Source of the DNA: a virus
Direction: 5' to 3' (one strand)
Virus record (IMG/VR): IMGVR_UViG_3300031787_000521
Span: 1 to 32,407 of that record
DNA length: 32,407 bases
The notes below the pieces were generated by a model, which saw only the letters and a program-made list of their open reading frames with translations, was not told where the DNA came from and did no database searches. Positions 5,772-14,360 of this stretch are shown here, piece after piece; positions within the stretch are counted from its first letter, which is position 1, and every line of letters starts with the position of its first letter. A program made the translations under genes and the position numbers.

Positions 5772-6292
5772 GCGAGCGAACTTGGGACGACAACCGCGAA
5801 ACGATCAATGACCTCTGGCCGCTCCTGGAGCTGAGGCAGGCGGAAAAGGAGTTGTGGCACGACGACCTCTCTGGCCTGGACCAGGGCGTGCTCTACGAGG
5901 CCCTGCGCGAAGTGAAGCGGTCGAAGGAATCGCCTTGGCCGCAGCTGGCGTGGATTCACGATGCCTATCGGCAGATCGCGTCGGCCCGGCGCACCGCAGA
6001 GCGGATGGTCGAGACGATGCAGCCGGCATGGAGCGGCGATCGGCTCGTCATCGACGTCGAGGAGAGCCGTATGCTCGCGGAAAGTCACATGGTCGGACTG
6101 CGTTCCGCTCAGAGCCTTTTCGACTTGGACATGCGGTGCATGCAGTTGAACCACGACGTTGACAGGCTGGAGTCACGGACAGCCGTGCGGCTGTTTCAGC
6201 TAGCACGAGAGGCCAGGGAGCGAATCACGCTCGCCACGTTCGCCAACAGGAGCCAACTTTCCGAAACGCCAGGACAGGAGCCGGCGGCGTGA
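5768..6292 (+). CDS. Helical protein, possible helicase loader
   Basis: This 174-aa, almost entirely alpha-helical protein starts with GTG overlapping the previous stop. The N-terminal half (LWPLLELRQAEKELWHDDLSGL, then a helix and PWPQLAWIHDAYR) follows the spacing of phage helicase-loader/inhibitor proteins (G39P-like): a Trp-containing helix, a helix of 'YEAL', then a Pro-initiated helix. Residues 70-150 look coiled coil. Its position right after the origin-carrying initiator gene is where lambda P or other loaders sit. The assignment is inference from pattern and position; no Walker motif is seen, so it is not a DnaC-type AAA+ loader. Confidence 0.55.
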   Translation: MSERTWDDNRETINDLWPLLELRQAEKELWHDDLSGLDQGVLYEALREVKRSKESPWPQLAWIHDAYRQIASARRTAERMVETMQPAWSGDRLVIDVEESRMLAESHMVGLRSAQSLFDLDMRCMQLNHDVDRLESRTAVRLFQLAREARERITLATFANRSQLSETPGQEPAA

Positions 6293-6762
6293 GGAACCAA
6301 GTGTGCGGCATCGACCCGGGCCCGCGCGAGTTCGCTTGGGTGGTATGGGACGGCTCGCAAGTCGTGAGATGCGGAGACGCGCCGAACTGCGATTATCGGC
6401 TTCTGCCACTTATTGGCCCCTGCCGCGAAGTTGCCGTCGAGTGGATCGAATCGTTCGGCATGGCCGTTGGGCGCGAGGTGTTTGAGACGGTGTTCTCGAT
6501 CGGCCGGATGGCAATGCTCACGGACGTGCGGCTTGTTCCGCGGCGTGACGTCAAGCTGCACATATGCGGATCGCCGCGCGCGAAGGACGGCAACATCCGG
6601 CAAGCCCTCATCGACCGGTTCGGCCCGGTCGGCACGAAGAAGGCCCCGGGGCCGCTGTGGGGCATTTCCAAGCATCGGTGGGCCGCGCTGGCCGTGGCGG
6701 TCACGGCCTTCGACCTCGAGCACACCGAACACGAGGCGACGTTCCACCGCGATTGTGGTTGA
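6289..6762 (+). CDS. RuvC-like Holliday junction resolvase
   Basis: This 157-aa protein has an RNase H-like fold typical of phage RuvC-type resolvases. The first strand carries GIDPGPREFAWV with catalytic Asp9. Glu51 or Glu54 lies in VEWIESFGM, the AKDGNIRQALIDRFG helix (98-112) is family-typical, and the last motif KHRWAALAVAVTAFD has His129 where RuvC usually has Asp, as in some other resolvases. It would cut recombination or replication junctions before packaging. GTG start overlaps the previous stop (GTGA). Expected size for the family. Confidence 0.82.
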   Translation: MRNQVCGIDPGPREFAWVVWDGSQVVRCGDAPNCDYRLLPLIGPCREVAVEWIESFGMAVGREVFETVFSIGRMAMLTDVRLVPRRDVKLHICGSPRAKDGNIRQALIDRFGPVGTKKAPGPLWGISKHRWAALAVAVTAFDLEHTEHEATFHRDCG

Positions 6763-6794
6763 CCACGGGCACACTTGCAGGCAGGGAGGCCAGC

Positions 6795-7115
6795 ATGCAG
6801 CGCGACGTTTCTAGAAACTGGTGCAGGAACCGGCGGCACCTCGTGCGAGACAGGCTTGGAAGGATCGTCGATTCCAAGCCGCTGGCTCTGACAGCCGTAC
6901 AGGCCAAAGCCGTGGAGCGGTTGATGCGCGCTGGACGCAGCCTCCAAGACATTGCCGACGCCATCGGAGTTTCGCGAAACACGCTGCAACGGCGCTTACG
7001 CGATCAATTGGCCTACATCCCACGGAGGGGGAGAGCATGGATGGACGTCACAAGGCGGAAAGACCCGTCGCAGGAAGAGCTGCGACAGCAACTTGCCGGC
7101 CTGAGGCGTCCATAG
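6795..7115 (+). CDS. Resolvase-type HTH DNA-binding protein
   Basis: About 106 aa from ATG 6795, set by an AGGGAGG site; a longer in-frame reading upstream overlaps the resolvase and is not supported. The middle has a Hin/resolvase-like helix-turn-helix (LTAVQAKAVERLMRAGRSLQDIADAIGVSRNTLQRRL, residues about 33-70) without any recombinase domain. It is the last gene of the early block, and its TAG stop lies inside copy 1 of the 16-bp repeated element. A role as activator of late genes is therefore attractive (inference). The ends are rich in Arg. Confidence 0.75.
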   Translation: MQRDVSRNWCRNRRHLVRDRLGRIVDSKPLALTAVQAKAVERLMRAGRSLQDIADAIGVSRNTLQRRLRDQLAYIPRRGRAWMDVTRRKDPSQEELRQQLAGLRRP

Positions 7116-7127
7116 GGCCAGTCGGTG
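7112..7127 (+). promoter_or_regulatory. Repeated late element, copy 1
   Basis: ATAGGGCCAGTCGGTG occurs exactly three times in the window, always on the + strand. This copy lies between the early genes and the receptor-binding block, overlaps the TAG stop of the HTH gene, and starts 37 bp before ATG 7149. GGCC and GCC bases around AGTCGGT could form a small RNA hairpin. Confidence 0.65.
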
Positions 7128-7148
7128 CCAGACGTTTACCCTCCGGGC

Positions 7149-7469
7149 ATGGCTACCGCTCCCCAGCTGCCGGGCCCGCTCCACGTCGCTTTCGTGCGAG
7201 GCGACGACTACTCGACCCTGCTAGACCTGTCGATCTCGATCGTCGGTTACACGTGGTCGGCGGAGATTTATTCGCTCACGAACGGCCAATCGCTCGCAAC
7301 ACCACAGATCACGGTTGTGGATGCTGCGGCTGGCAAGTTCAACCTGTCGCTGACCGACGCGCAGGCCGGCGAACTGCCGCCCGGCACGCTCGGGTTGCGG
7401 ATCAACTGGTCGGCCCCCGGCGATGCAAAGAGGAGGGCCTTCGAAGGCGTGTGTGAGGTGATGCGATGA
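7149..7469 (+). CDS. Small tail-fibre-associated protein
   Basis: About 106 aa from ATG 7149; GTG 7125 is in frame but would start inside the repeated element. No Shine-Dalgarno site is seen for either. The protein is beta-rich (HVAFVRGDDYSTLLDLSISIVGYTWSAEIYSL), resembling the N-terminal baseplate/fibre domain of BppU-like proteins that begin with 'RGD-x-x'. It overlaps the long fibre gene by ATGA, so it is likely made with it and may connect it to the tail. Confidence 0.65.
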   Translation: MATAPQLPGPLHVAFVRGDDYSTLLDLSISIVGYTWSAEIYSLTNGQSLATPQITVVDAAAGKFNLSLTDAQAGELPPGTLGLRINWSAPGDAKRRAFEGVCEVMR

Positions 7470-9868
7470 GCATCGAGGTTACGGCGACTGATGCGCCGAT
7501 CACCGTTTCGTCTTCCGGTGTCAAGATCGAGGCAAACGTGACCGGCGGCATTGGTCCTGCTGGCACGCCGGGCGCGGCGGCTACGGTGACTGTCGGAACC
7601 GTAACGACGGCTCCGCCGGGCAGCTGGGCATCGGTTGTCAACGTCGGCACTTCGAGTGCGGCCGTTCTTAACTTCACGATCCCGGCCGGGGACACCGGCC
7701 CGCAAGGCGAGCGCGGTTTGCAAGGCGAGCGCGGTGAGCAGGGAATCCAAGGCATCCAAGGAATCCAAGGCCCAGCGGGACCAGCCGGGCCTGCGGGCAG
7801 CAATGCTACCGCGACGACCGACGCCTCGGCCTTGGTGTCGGGCATCCTCCCCGACGCCCGGCTATCGGCCAACATCGCCCGCACGAGCGACGTGACGGCG
7901 GCGGTGGCTTCTGTCGTGGGTGCGGCCCCCGAGAGTCTGAACACGCTCCAGGAGTTGAGCGCCGCACTGGCGAACGACGCGAACTTCGCGAGCACCGTTA
8001 CCAACTCGCTCGCGGGCAAGGCACCAATTTCCCATGCGCACGACGCTTCCGCAATTACCAGCGGAACGGTTTCTCTGTCGCGCCTGCCGTTCACTCCCGT
8101 CTACCCGATCCGCGCCGTGTACGTCAGCGGCGTAATCCGCCTTGAGAGATCAGGGTTTCCGAATGTTCTCCTGACTCCGACCTACGCGACCGGCGGCTCA
8201 TCTGGCGATCTCGCGGTGCTGGCGACAATGCAGTTTCCGGCAACGACCGTATCGGTCAGTGTTGAAAACTCAGTCAATAAGGGGCTGACCGACTACCCAG
8301 GCTATGCCCTCGCCTATGCGTCTCTGGAAGTCGCATTGATCGATGCCGACAACCGGATCGTCGGCTGGGGCACGACGACAAGCACCGGGATTGCGTCTCC
8401 CACGAACGGCACCGGCGGATACTTCATGACGCTGGCGGTCAATGAGTTTCCGACGATTGGATCGCCTCAGTCCTGGGTGCTCACAAACACCTCCAACACC
8501 TTCGCTTCGCTGCTGTCGAACATCCTGAATCAGCGTCCAGCGTATTCGCAGGTAAACAGCCGCCTGCTTGACTACATGGCTCGCGATTGGGCGAACGTCG
8601 CGAATAAGCCGACGACGGATGGCATAACCGAAGGCACGACGAACCTCTACCACACGACGGCTAGGGCGGCTGCGGCTGCACCCGTGCAGTCTGTGAACGG
8701 GCAGACCGGCGCGGTCACGATTTCCACCTACACGCTGCCCAACGCCACGACTTCGACGCTCGGCGGCGTGATTGTCGGCGCTGGCCTTGGCGTCTCGTCT
8801 GGCACCGTGAGCGTCGCCTACGGGACGACCAGCGGCACGGCGTGCCAAGGCAATGATGCTCGGCTCTCGGATGCTCGCACACCCCTCTCTCACGGGCATA
8901 GCGCACAAGACGTTACAAGCGGCACGATGGACGCGGCGAGGCTTGGCAGCGGCTCGGCGAGCAACACTACGTTCCTTCGCGGCGATTCGGCCTATGCTCC
9001 GCTTGGCGAGGTGTTTGAGTTCACTCGCACAACGGCACCGTCCGGCGCGACCGGAAACAACGGCCCTTGGGCGTGGACGCTTCCGGCGACAGCCAGAGCA
9101 GTACGGTTTGAGTGCATCGCAGGCGGCGGTGGTGGTGGCAGCGGGCGTCGATTCGCCGCTGGAAATCAGCGATTTGGAGGTGGTGGCGGCTCTGGCGGTG
9201 GGCGCGGAGAAGTCACGTTCCCGGCTGCTCTCCTAACGTCACGCGACCTGATTATAGGCGTTGGCGCTGGCGGGGCTGGCGGGGCTGCTAGAGCAACAGA
9301 CGACTCGGACGGAGTTGCTGGCACGGCAGGCGGCGTCAGTTACGTCCGCTACGCTGCGGTCGGTGGTGCTTTAAACAACAATCTGTGCATGGCGACCGCT
9401 GGCGGAACTGGCGGTGGTGGCACCGCAACGAACGGAACCGCTGGGTCAAACTTTGCGCAGTTTCCGGGCAGTTCTGGCGGCGCGAGCAGCACATCGGCTG
9501 CGGCGACAAGTGGCTCGGAAGCCGCCAATGCGGCCTCAGGCGGCGGCGGCGGTGGTGGGATCGACACGGTAAACACCGCGAGAAACGGCGGCAGCGGCGG
9601 ACGAATCTCCCCGTTTTCAAACACGAATTTCGGTTCTACCGGCGGCACCGCGCCGGGCGGCAACGGCGGCGATCCGTGGGTGTACGGCTATCTCGGTCAC
9701 GGCGGTGCTGGTGGCGCAGGCAATGCCAGTGGCGCGGGTGGCAATGGCAGTAGCGGGGCGTTCCCCGGTGGCGGTGGTGGCGGTGGTGGTGCTTCCGTCA
9801 ACGGCTTTTCCTCTGGCGCAGGTGGCAACGGTGCCGATGGCATTGTCCGCATAACGGTGTGGTACTAA
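7466..9868 (+). CDS. Collagen-like, polyglycine tail fibre (receptor-binding)
   Basis: This 800-aa fibre has clear modules. Residues 75-111 hold 12 Gly-X-Y collagen triplets (GPQ, GER, GIQ, GPA). A shaft follows with fibre repeats such as TSGTVSLSRLP, SVNGQTGAVTIS, HGHSAQDVTSGTMDAARLGSG and DARLSDARTPLSHGH, common in siphovirus fibres. From about residue 552 the C-terminus is glycine-rich (GGGGGGSG, GAGGAGG, PGGGGGGGG) with short variable inserts. That matches the polyglycine 'sandwich' adhesins such as T-even gp38, whose loops contact the receptor. It lies upstream of the terminase, not after the tape measure. Confidence 0.88.
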   Translation: MSIEVTATDAPITVSSSGVKIEANVTGGIGPAGTPGAAATVTVGTVTTAPPGSWASVVNVGTSSAAVLNFTIPAGDTGPQGERGLQGERGEQGIQGIQGIQGPAGPAGPAGSNATATTDASALVSGILPDARLSANIARTSDVTAAVASVVGAAPESLNTLQELSAALANDANFASTVTNSLAGKAPISHAHDASAITSGTVSLSRLPFTPVYPIRAVYVSGVIRLERSGFPNVLLTPTYATGGSSGDLAVLATMQFPATTVSVSVENSVNKGLTDYPGYALAYASLEVALIDADNRIVGWGTTTSTGIASPTNGTGGYFMTLAVNEFPTIGSPQSWVLTNTSNTFASLLSNILNQRPAYSQVNSRLLDYMARDWANVANKPTTDGITEGTTNLYHTTARAAAAAPVQSVNGQTGAVTISTYTLPNATTSTLGGVIVGAGLGVSSGTVSVAYGTTSGTACQGNDARLSDARTPLSHGHSAQDVTSGTMDAARLGSGSASNTTFLRGDSAYAPLGEVFEFTRTTAPSGATGNNGPWAWTLPATARAVRFECIAGGGGGGSGRRFAAGNQRFGGGGGSGGGRGEVTFPAALLTSRDLIIGVGAGGAGGAARATDDSDGVAGTAGGVSYVRYAAVGGALNNNLCMATAGGTGGGGTATNGTAGSNFAQFPGSSGGASSTSAAATSGSEAANAASGGGGGGGIDTVNTARNGGSGGRISPFSNTNFGSTGGTAPGGNGGDPWVYGYLGHGGAGGAGNASGAGGNGSSGAFPGGGGGGGGASVNGFSSGAGGNGADGIVRITVWY

Positions 9869-10194
9869 TGACAAACTCTCTCGCAATTCTCAACGCTGCC
9901 GGTCGCGTCGTGACGTTCGTCCGCGCTGACGTTCCCGCAGGCTGGACGCCGCCGGAAGGCTGCACGGCGATTCCAGACGATCAACTCCCCGCAGGCTGGC
10001 AGTACGAGCCAGAGCGGCATGATCTCGCGGACGTTCGACGCGAGCGTAACGAGCGGCTCTCAGCGAGCGATTGGACTCAGGTAGCCGACGCTCCAGTGGA
10101 TCAAGCGGCATGGGCCGCGTACCGGCAGGCGCTTCGCGATCTGCCGAGCGTCTACTCAGGCGAAGGCCCGATCCCTTGGCCCGTCGCGCCGTAG
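9868..10194 (+). CDS. Tail fibre assembly chaperone-like protein
   Basis: About 108 aa from ATG 9868, which overlaps the fibre stop as TAATG. The C-terminal half has the hallmark of phage tail assembly chaperones that follow fibre genes: RRERNERLSASDWTQVADAPVDQ, then AWAAYRQALRDLP and a final PIPWP. The N-terminal part (about residues 1-45) is fibre-like and proline-rich. Family proteins help fold or attach fibres. GTG 9859 is a less likely start. The adjacent fibre supports the call. Confidence 0.82.
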   Translation: MTNSLAILNAAGRVVTFVRADVPAGWTPPEGCTAIPDDQLPAGWQYEPERHDLADVRRERNERLSASDWTQVADAPVDQAAWAAYRQALRDLPSVYSGEGPIPWPVAP

Positions 10195-10220
10195 TTGCCG
10201 TCTTCCCACAAGAGAGCGCA

Positions 10221-10517
10221 ATGCCTGCCCGCTTAAACCAATGGAGGCCGCCGCAGTACATGCGTGTCCAGAGCACGAAGGAGCACGCGCACTACTGCAC
10301 CGCCGACTGGAAGGAGCGGCGTGTGCGAGTCGCCATCCGCGACGCCTACACGTGCCAGGACTGCGGGCGTGTGGCTTACGGCAAGAACGGCCACGCCGAC
10401 CATCGAATCCCACTCGAAGACGGAGGCAGCGACGACGAAGCAAACCTTCAATGGCTCTGCGGCAGCTGCCATGGGCGCAAAACACGCACGGAACAGCGGC
10501 AAAAACGCACGAACTGA
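10221..10517 (+). CDS. HNH endonuclease, packaging-associated
   Basis: This 98-aa HNH nuclease has two zinc-binding CxxC pairs (YTCQDCG and LCGSCHG). The HNH core HADHRIPLEDGGSDDEANLQWLC lies between them, with the metal-binding HADH and the Asn of EANLQ. Small HNH proteins beside terminase are needed for genome cleavage in many cos-type phages. It lies 142 bp before terS. After its TGA the same frame stays open for 47 codons into terS, which may reflect a lost or recoded fusion. Start has a modest GAGAG site. Confidence 0.85.
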   Translation: MPARLNQWRPPQYMRVQSTKEHAHYCTADWKERRVRVAIRDAYTCQDCGRVAYGKNGHADHRIPLEDGGSDDEANLQWLCGSCHGRKTRTEQRQKRTN

Positions 10518-10658
10518 GATGAACGACACCGGAAAAACAAACGCGAACGACGCAAACCGGGGTGGGTCGCGCCAAAAAACGCCGCTTCAAGGGAAGACCC
10601 CACGCTGCCTCTACGTGAGTTTGTGTCGGGTTTTGGCCCATTTTTGGAGGGAGTAATC

Positions 10659-11108
10659 ATGGGTTCCCGAGGCCCCGTCGCCGACCCAAAGAGCCAGCGT
10701 TCCGCGGACGGCCGCAATACCCTGCGCGCTGCTCGCCGTACCGATTCTGGCCCGGTGCGCATGCCGACAGGGCTCGCGAAAATCAAGCCGGCAGCCGGCA
10801 TGTGGAAACGTCTGGCCCCTGCACTGATCGAGTCTGGCCGTCTCACGCCAGAGAGCGCCGACGCGTTCGCCCTGCTCTGCCGCCTGCATGCGGAACTGGA
10901 AGTGCTCGACGGCCAGCTGTCACGCGAAGGCTTTGTGGTCGCGACCGAACGCGGTCCTGTCGCCAACCCGATTGCCCGGCTGGCCCGTGCCGCTCGCAAC
11001 GACTGGGTCAGCCTCGCGCGCGACTTTGGCCTTACAGCCGCCTCATCGGCCAGACTCCCGGAGATCGAGGATGAGGAAGAGACTGACCCGCTCGCCGAAT
11101 TCGGCTGA
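10659..11108 (+). CDS. terS: Terminase small subunit, P27 family
   Basis: This 149-aa protein starts with MGSRGPVADP, typical for P27-family small terminases, which recognise the packaging site and recruit the large subunit. A strong GGAGGGAG site supports ATG 10659; GTG 10623 is less likely. The middle is helical (FALLCRLHAELEVLDGQL), with an ATERGPVANPIARLARAA segment matching the family. The tail is acidic. It overlaps the large subunit by 38 bp. Confidence 0.85.
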   Translation: MGSRGPVADPKSQRSADGRNTLRAARRTDSGPVRMPTGLAKIKPAAGMWKRLAPALIESGRLTPESADAFALLCRLHAELEVLDGQLSREGFVVATERGPVANPIARLARAARNDWVSLARDFGLTAASSARLPEIEDEEETDPLAEFG

Positions 11109-12714
11109 GCCGGACTACGGGCCGCCTCCTGAGTCCCTGTTCGTCGATCCGACCTCGAGGCCCGAGTTCGTGCCGGGGTTTGTGTGGAGCGCAGAGGAGG
11201 CAGACAAGCCGCGGCGGTTCATCGAAAAGTGCTGCCGCCACCGTGCGGAGGGCGGCGAGATCGTGCGCGTATCGCCGATCCCGTGGTTTCGCGACCGCGT
11301 GCTCTACCCGCTCTTCGGCTGGCGGCGACCAAACGGCAGGCTCCGGTTTCGCCGGTTCTCCGTGTTCGTGCCGAAGAAAAATCGGAAGACGACCAGCTGC
11401 TCGCAGATTGTCCAATACGCGAACACCGTGGCCGGCATGGACGTCTTTCTCGCGGCGAACGTGAAGGATCAGGCCCGCACCATGTGGCGGATGGTGCGCG
11501 ATTCGATCCAGGCGTCGCCGATCCTAGAGCCAGTGTTCGACGTCGTCGATCACAAGTACCTGATCCGCAACAAGCGGAACGGCAAGGAAATCCGCTGCCT
11601 ATCCGCCGACGCGAAAGTCTCGGAGGGCATCAACGGACTGGTGCTGCTCGACGAGATCCACAGTTTCAAGAAGCCAGACTTGGTCGACACGATCATGTAC
11701 GCCACGCGCGGCATCCCGAACGCGATCATCGGATCGATCTCGACGGCCGGCGATAACCGCAACGGCATCGGCTGGGAGTGGTGGGAGGCGACGGAGCTGG
11801 CGATCAAAGACCCATCGGTAAACACGGGCCTGCTGGGGGTGATCTTCGGGGCCGACCCGAAAGCCGACGATCCGCACGATCCGGCCACGTGGGCAAAGGC
11901 CAACCCGGCCATGGGCACGGCATTCACTGAAGACGAGTTTCGCTCTGACTACGAGGACGCGCTCACCCACCCGCGGAAATTCTCGAAGTGGCTGCGCTAC
12001 TCCTTGAACGTGTGGACCGCCCCAGACAACAGGGCATTTCCGGGCGAGCACTTTGCCAACTGTAGGAAGGAGCGGCCCGACCTGACTGGCCTTACGTGTG
12101 TCTGCGGTATCGACGTCGCCAGCAACATTGACATGACAGCCGCGTGCTTCCTGTTCAAGCTGGCCGACGGTTCGTACTACGCCATCATGAAATACTGGGT
12201 GCCGGAGGAAACGGTCCGCGAGCGCGAAACGAAAGACAACATCCCGTACTCGACCTGGGCGCGCGAGGGATGGCTGACGGTCACGCCGGGGGCCCGGCTC
12301 AGCCACAAGATCGTGGGCCGCGACATCGCGGAGTTTGATCGCAAGCACAAGATCGCGCTGGTCTGCGCAGACCCATGGCAGATAGGCCCGATTGCGTCGA
12401 TGCTCGAGGAGGAGTCGATCGGCCTGAAAGCGGTGCGGCCCAGCACCACCGTCATGAATGCGCCGTCGAAGATGCTTGAGGGTAACGTCGTCGAGGGCAC
12501 GTTCGGCTACGAATCGTCCATCCTCCTATTCAACGCAAACAATCTCGTTTGGGTAGAGGACTCCACCGGCATGATTAAGCCCGACAAGGAGAAGTCGCCG
12601 GAAAAGATTGACGGGATCGTGGCGGCGGTAAACGCGTTCGCTGCCGCCATGGAAAAAGACGCGGAACTGTCGGAACGTCCCGACGACGGCCCCTTCCTGC
12701 AGCGTCTTTGGTGA
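11071..12714 (+). CDS. terL: Terminase large subunit
   Basis: About 547 aa from ATG 11071 (GGAG 7 bp upstream). The ATPase has a Walker A-like motif VPKKNRKTT (residues 100-108) and Walker B VLLDEIH (191-197), followed by the coupling-type stretch GSISTAG. The nuclease has the expected acidic triad in CGIDVASNIDM (Asp348), VCADPW (Asp434) and KIDGIVAAV (Asp514). The length is usual for Terminase_1-type (HK97/P27-partnered) motors. It pumps and cuts phage DNA. Its stop lies 2 bp before the second copy of the repeated element. Confidence 0.93.
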   Translation: MRKRLTRSPNSAEPDYGPPPESLFVDPTSRPEFVPGFVWSAEEADKPRRFIEKCCRHRAEGGEIVRVSPIPWFRDRVLYPLFGWRRPNGRLRFRRFSVFVPKKNRKTTSCSQIVQYANTVAGMDVFLAANVKDQARTMWRMVRDSIQASPILEPVFDVVDHKYLIRNKRNGKEIRCLSADAKVSEGINGLVLLDEIHSFKKPDLVDTIMYATRGIPNAIIGSISTAGDNRNGIGWEWWEATELAIKDPSVNTGLLGVIFGADPKADDPHDPATWAKANPAMGTAFTEDEFRSDYEDALTHPRKFSKWLRYSLNVWTAPDNRAFPGEHFANCRKERPDLTGLTCVCGIDVASNIDMTAACFLFKLADGSYYAIMKYWVPEETVRERETKDNIPYSTWAREGWLTVTPGARLSHKIVGRDIAEFDRKHKIALVCADPWQIGPIASMLEEESIGLKAVRPSTTVMNAPSKMLEGNVVEGTFGYESSILLFNANNLVWVEDSTGMIKPDKEKSPEKIDGIVAAVNAFAAAMEKDAELSERPDDGPFLQRLW

Positions 12715-12716
12715 AC

Positions 12717-12737
12717 GGCCTATAGGGCCAGTCGGTG
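12717..12737 (+). promoter_or_regulatory. Repeated late element, copy 2
   Basis: This copy shares 21 identical bases with copy 3 (GGCCT plus the 16-mer ATAGGGCCAGTCGGTG). It lies just after the terL stop, and its 16-mer starts 37 bp before portal ATG 12759, the same spacing as copy 1. Flanking AACGGCC and GGCCGTT form a 7-bp stem with the 16-mer core in the loop. Confidence 0.65.
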
Positions 12738-12758
12738 GCCGTTTGAAACGATGGCCGC

Positions 12759-14360
12759 ATGCCACGCGCCAGCAAAGCGGCCCCACGGCGGGCGAAGAGT
12801 TCCGAACGCCCGGCCTCGCGGAGGCCGTCTCGCGGCGGCGTGCGCTCTGCAATCGCCACGAGCACGCTGCTCGATCCGATGGCGTGGGGCAACACGGCGC
12901 ACCGCCGAGTCCATCCGGACGTTGCCGTCCGGGTGTCCAGTGTGTTCGCGGTGTGCCGATTCATCGCGCAGGCGATCGGGTGCATGTCGCCGCGACTGAA
13001 GGTGCGGCTGGGCGGCAAGACACTCGACGCAGTACAGGGCTTCGGCGATCCGGCGACCAGCGTCAACCGGCAATGCGTCGCGGCTCTCCGCGTGCGGCCA
13101 AACCCATGGCAGAGCCCGTTTGATTTCTGGACGCTCCAGGGCTATTGGACGGCGCTCCACGGTGGCGGCTTTGCGAGGGTCGTGTCCGGCATCCGCGGCT
13201 CGATGACCCACCTGATCCCGCTGCACCCGCGCCGCATGCGGACCACGCAGCTCGACGACTACACGCTCGGCTACGAATGGTTCGACGAAAAGGGCCGCTG
13301 GTCGCGTCTCCAGCAGAGTGAGGTGCTGCACTTCCGATGGCTGGGGGACAACGGGATCACCGGCACACCGGCCACTGACACGCTCTCGACCGCAATCAGT
13401 CTGGCGCGCGAACTGGATACTGCGGCGATGGCCCACTGGAAGAACGGGGCGCGACCCGACTTCGTGATCGAGACCGCGAAGCGACTCGATGACACTACGG
13501 CTGCCCGCTATCGCAGCGAATTCCGCGACCTCTACGGCGGCGAGAATCGCGGCGTTCCGGCCGTGATGACGAACGGCGACAAGCTCGTGCCGATGCAGTC
13601 CAACACGATGGAGCAGAGCCAGTATCAGCAGCTCCGCGAATCCATCCTGCCGGAGGTGTGCAGCCACTGGGGCGTACCGGCCTCACTCGTCGGCGATGCG
13701 AAGGCCCAGCGGTATGGCAGCCCAGAGGCCGACAACCTCGCGGCGCAGGTGTGGTGTCTGTTGCCGTGGCAGAAGCGTTTTGAGGGTGCCGTCAACCTCT
13801 GGCTGAATGACACCTACGGCGAGAACACGTTCTTCCAGCTCGACAACCGGGCGTTGCTCCGCGGCGATTCGGTGGCAAGGGCGAATCTGTACCGGGCGCT
13901 GTTTGCGATGTCGGCCATCACGCCAAACGAGATTCGCGACCTCGAGGATCTTCCGCTCCTGGAGGAGCCAGAGGCCGACAAGACGTTCCTGCAGCTTGGT
14001 TTCTCCACGCTCCAGATGGCTGCGAATCAGGCGCAGAAGGCACCGGCCGGGGCCGTCGCCGATCCGGTGCCGGGAGGAGCCGACGACAGCCAGGGCGAGA
14101 GCGTGCCGGCGGCCGGCGGCTTCACGGTCGGCCAGCGCGTGTACTGGGCCGAAGCCGATGGCGTGATCGAGCACCTCATGACGTCCGGGACACTCGGCGT
14201 CGATGGCTCTCCGTTCGCCATCGAGGCCACGCCGGAGCAGCCGGCGGCCCTCGTGCGCGTCTACATGAACGACGAGCCAACCGAGTTCACCGTCGGCAAG
14301 CTGACCTCAGAACTTTCGGCCACACCACTCTCCACGGATTCAACAGGGGGGACCACATGA
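12759..14360 (+). CDS. HK97-type portal protein
   Basis: This 533-aa portal has the family's helical-beta core: PDVAVRVSSVFAVCRFIAQAIG near residues 53-74, PNPWQSPFDFW, the stem/wing region LHFRWLG, and LRESILPEVCSHWGVPASLVGD in the crown-side helix. The first 35 residues are very basic and the last 120 (from about 415) are a low-complexity linker plus a small beta domain. It forms the dodecameric DNA gate. No ribosome site is visible upstream of the ATG, unlike most genes here. It couples to the prohead protease by ATGA. Confidence 0.9.
   Translation: MPRASKAAPRRAKSSERPASRRPSRGGVRSAIATSTLLDPMAWGNTAHRRVHPDVAVRVSSVFAVCRFIAQAIGCMSPRLKVRLGGKTLDAVQGFGDPATSVNRQCVAALRVRPNPWQSPFDFWTLQGYWTALHGGGFARVVSGIRGSMTHLIPLHPRRMRTTQLDDYTLGYEWFDEKGRWSRLQQSEVLHFRWLGDNGITGTPATDTLSTAISLARELDTAAMAHWKNGARPDFVIETAKRLDDTTAARYRSEFRDLYGGENRGVPAVMTNGDKLVPMQSNTMEQSQYQQLRESILPEVCSHWGVPASLVGDAKAQRYGSPEADNLAAQVWCLLPWQKRFEGAVNLWLNDTYGENTFFQLDNRALLRGDSVARANLYRALFAMSAITPNEIRDLEDLPLLEEPEADKTFLQLGFSTLQMAANQAQKAPAGAVADPVPGGADDSQGESVPAAGGFTVGQRVYWAEADGVIEHLMTSGTLGVDGSPFAIEATPEQPAALVRVYMNDEPTEFTVGKLTSELSATPLSTDSTGGTT

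Noticed and set aside
12717-12730. Resemblance of CTATAGGG to a T7-type promoter
   Set aside because: The upstream recognition part of T7-like promoters is absent and no single-subunit RNA polymerase gene is present.
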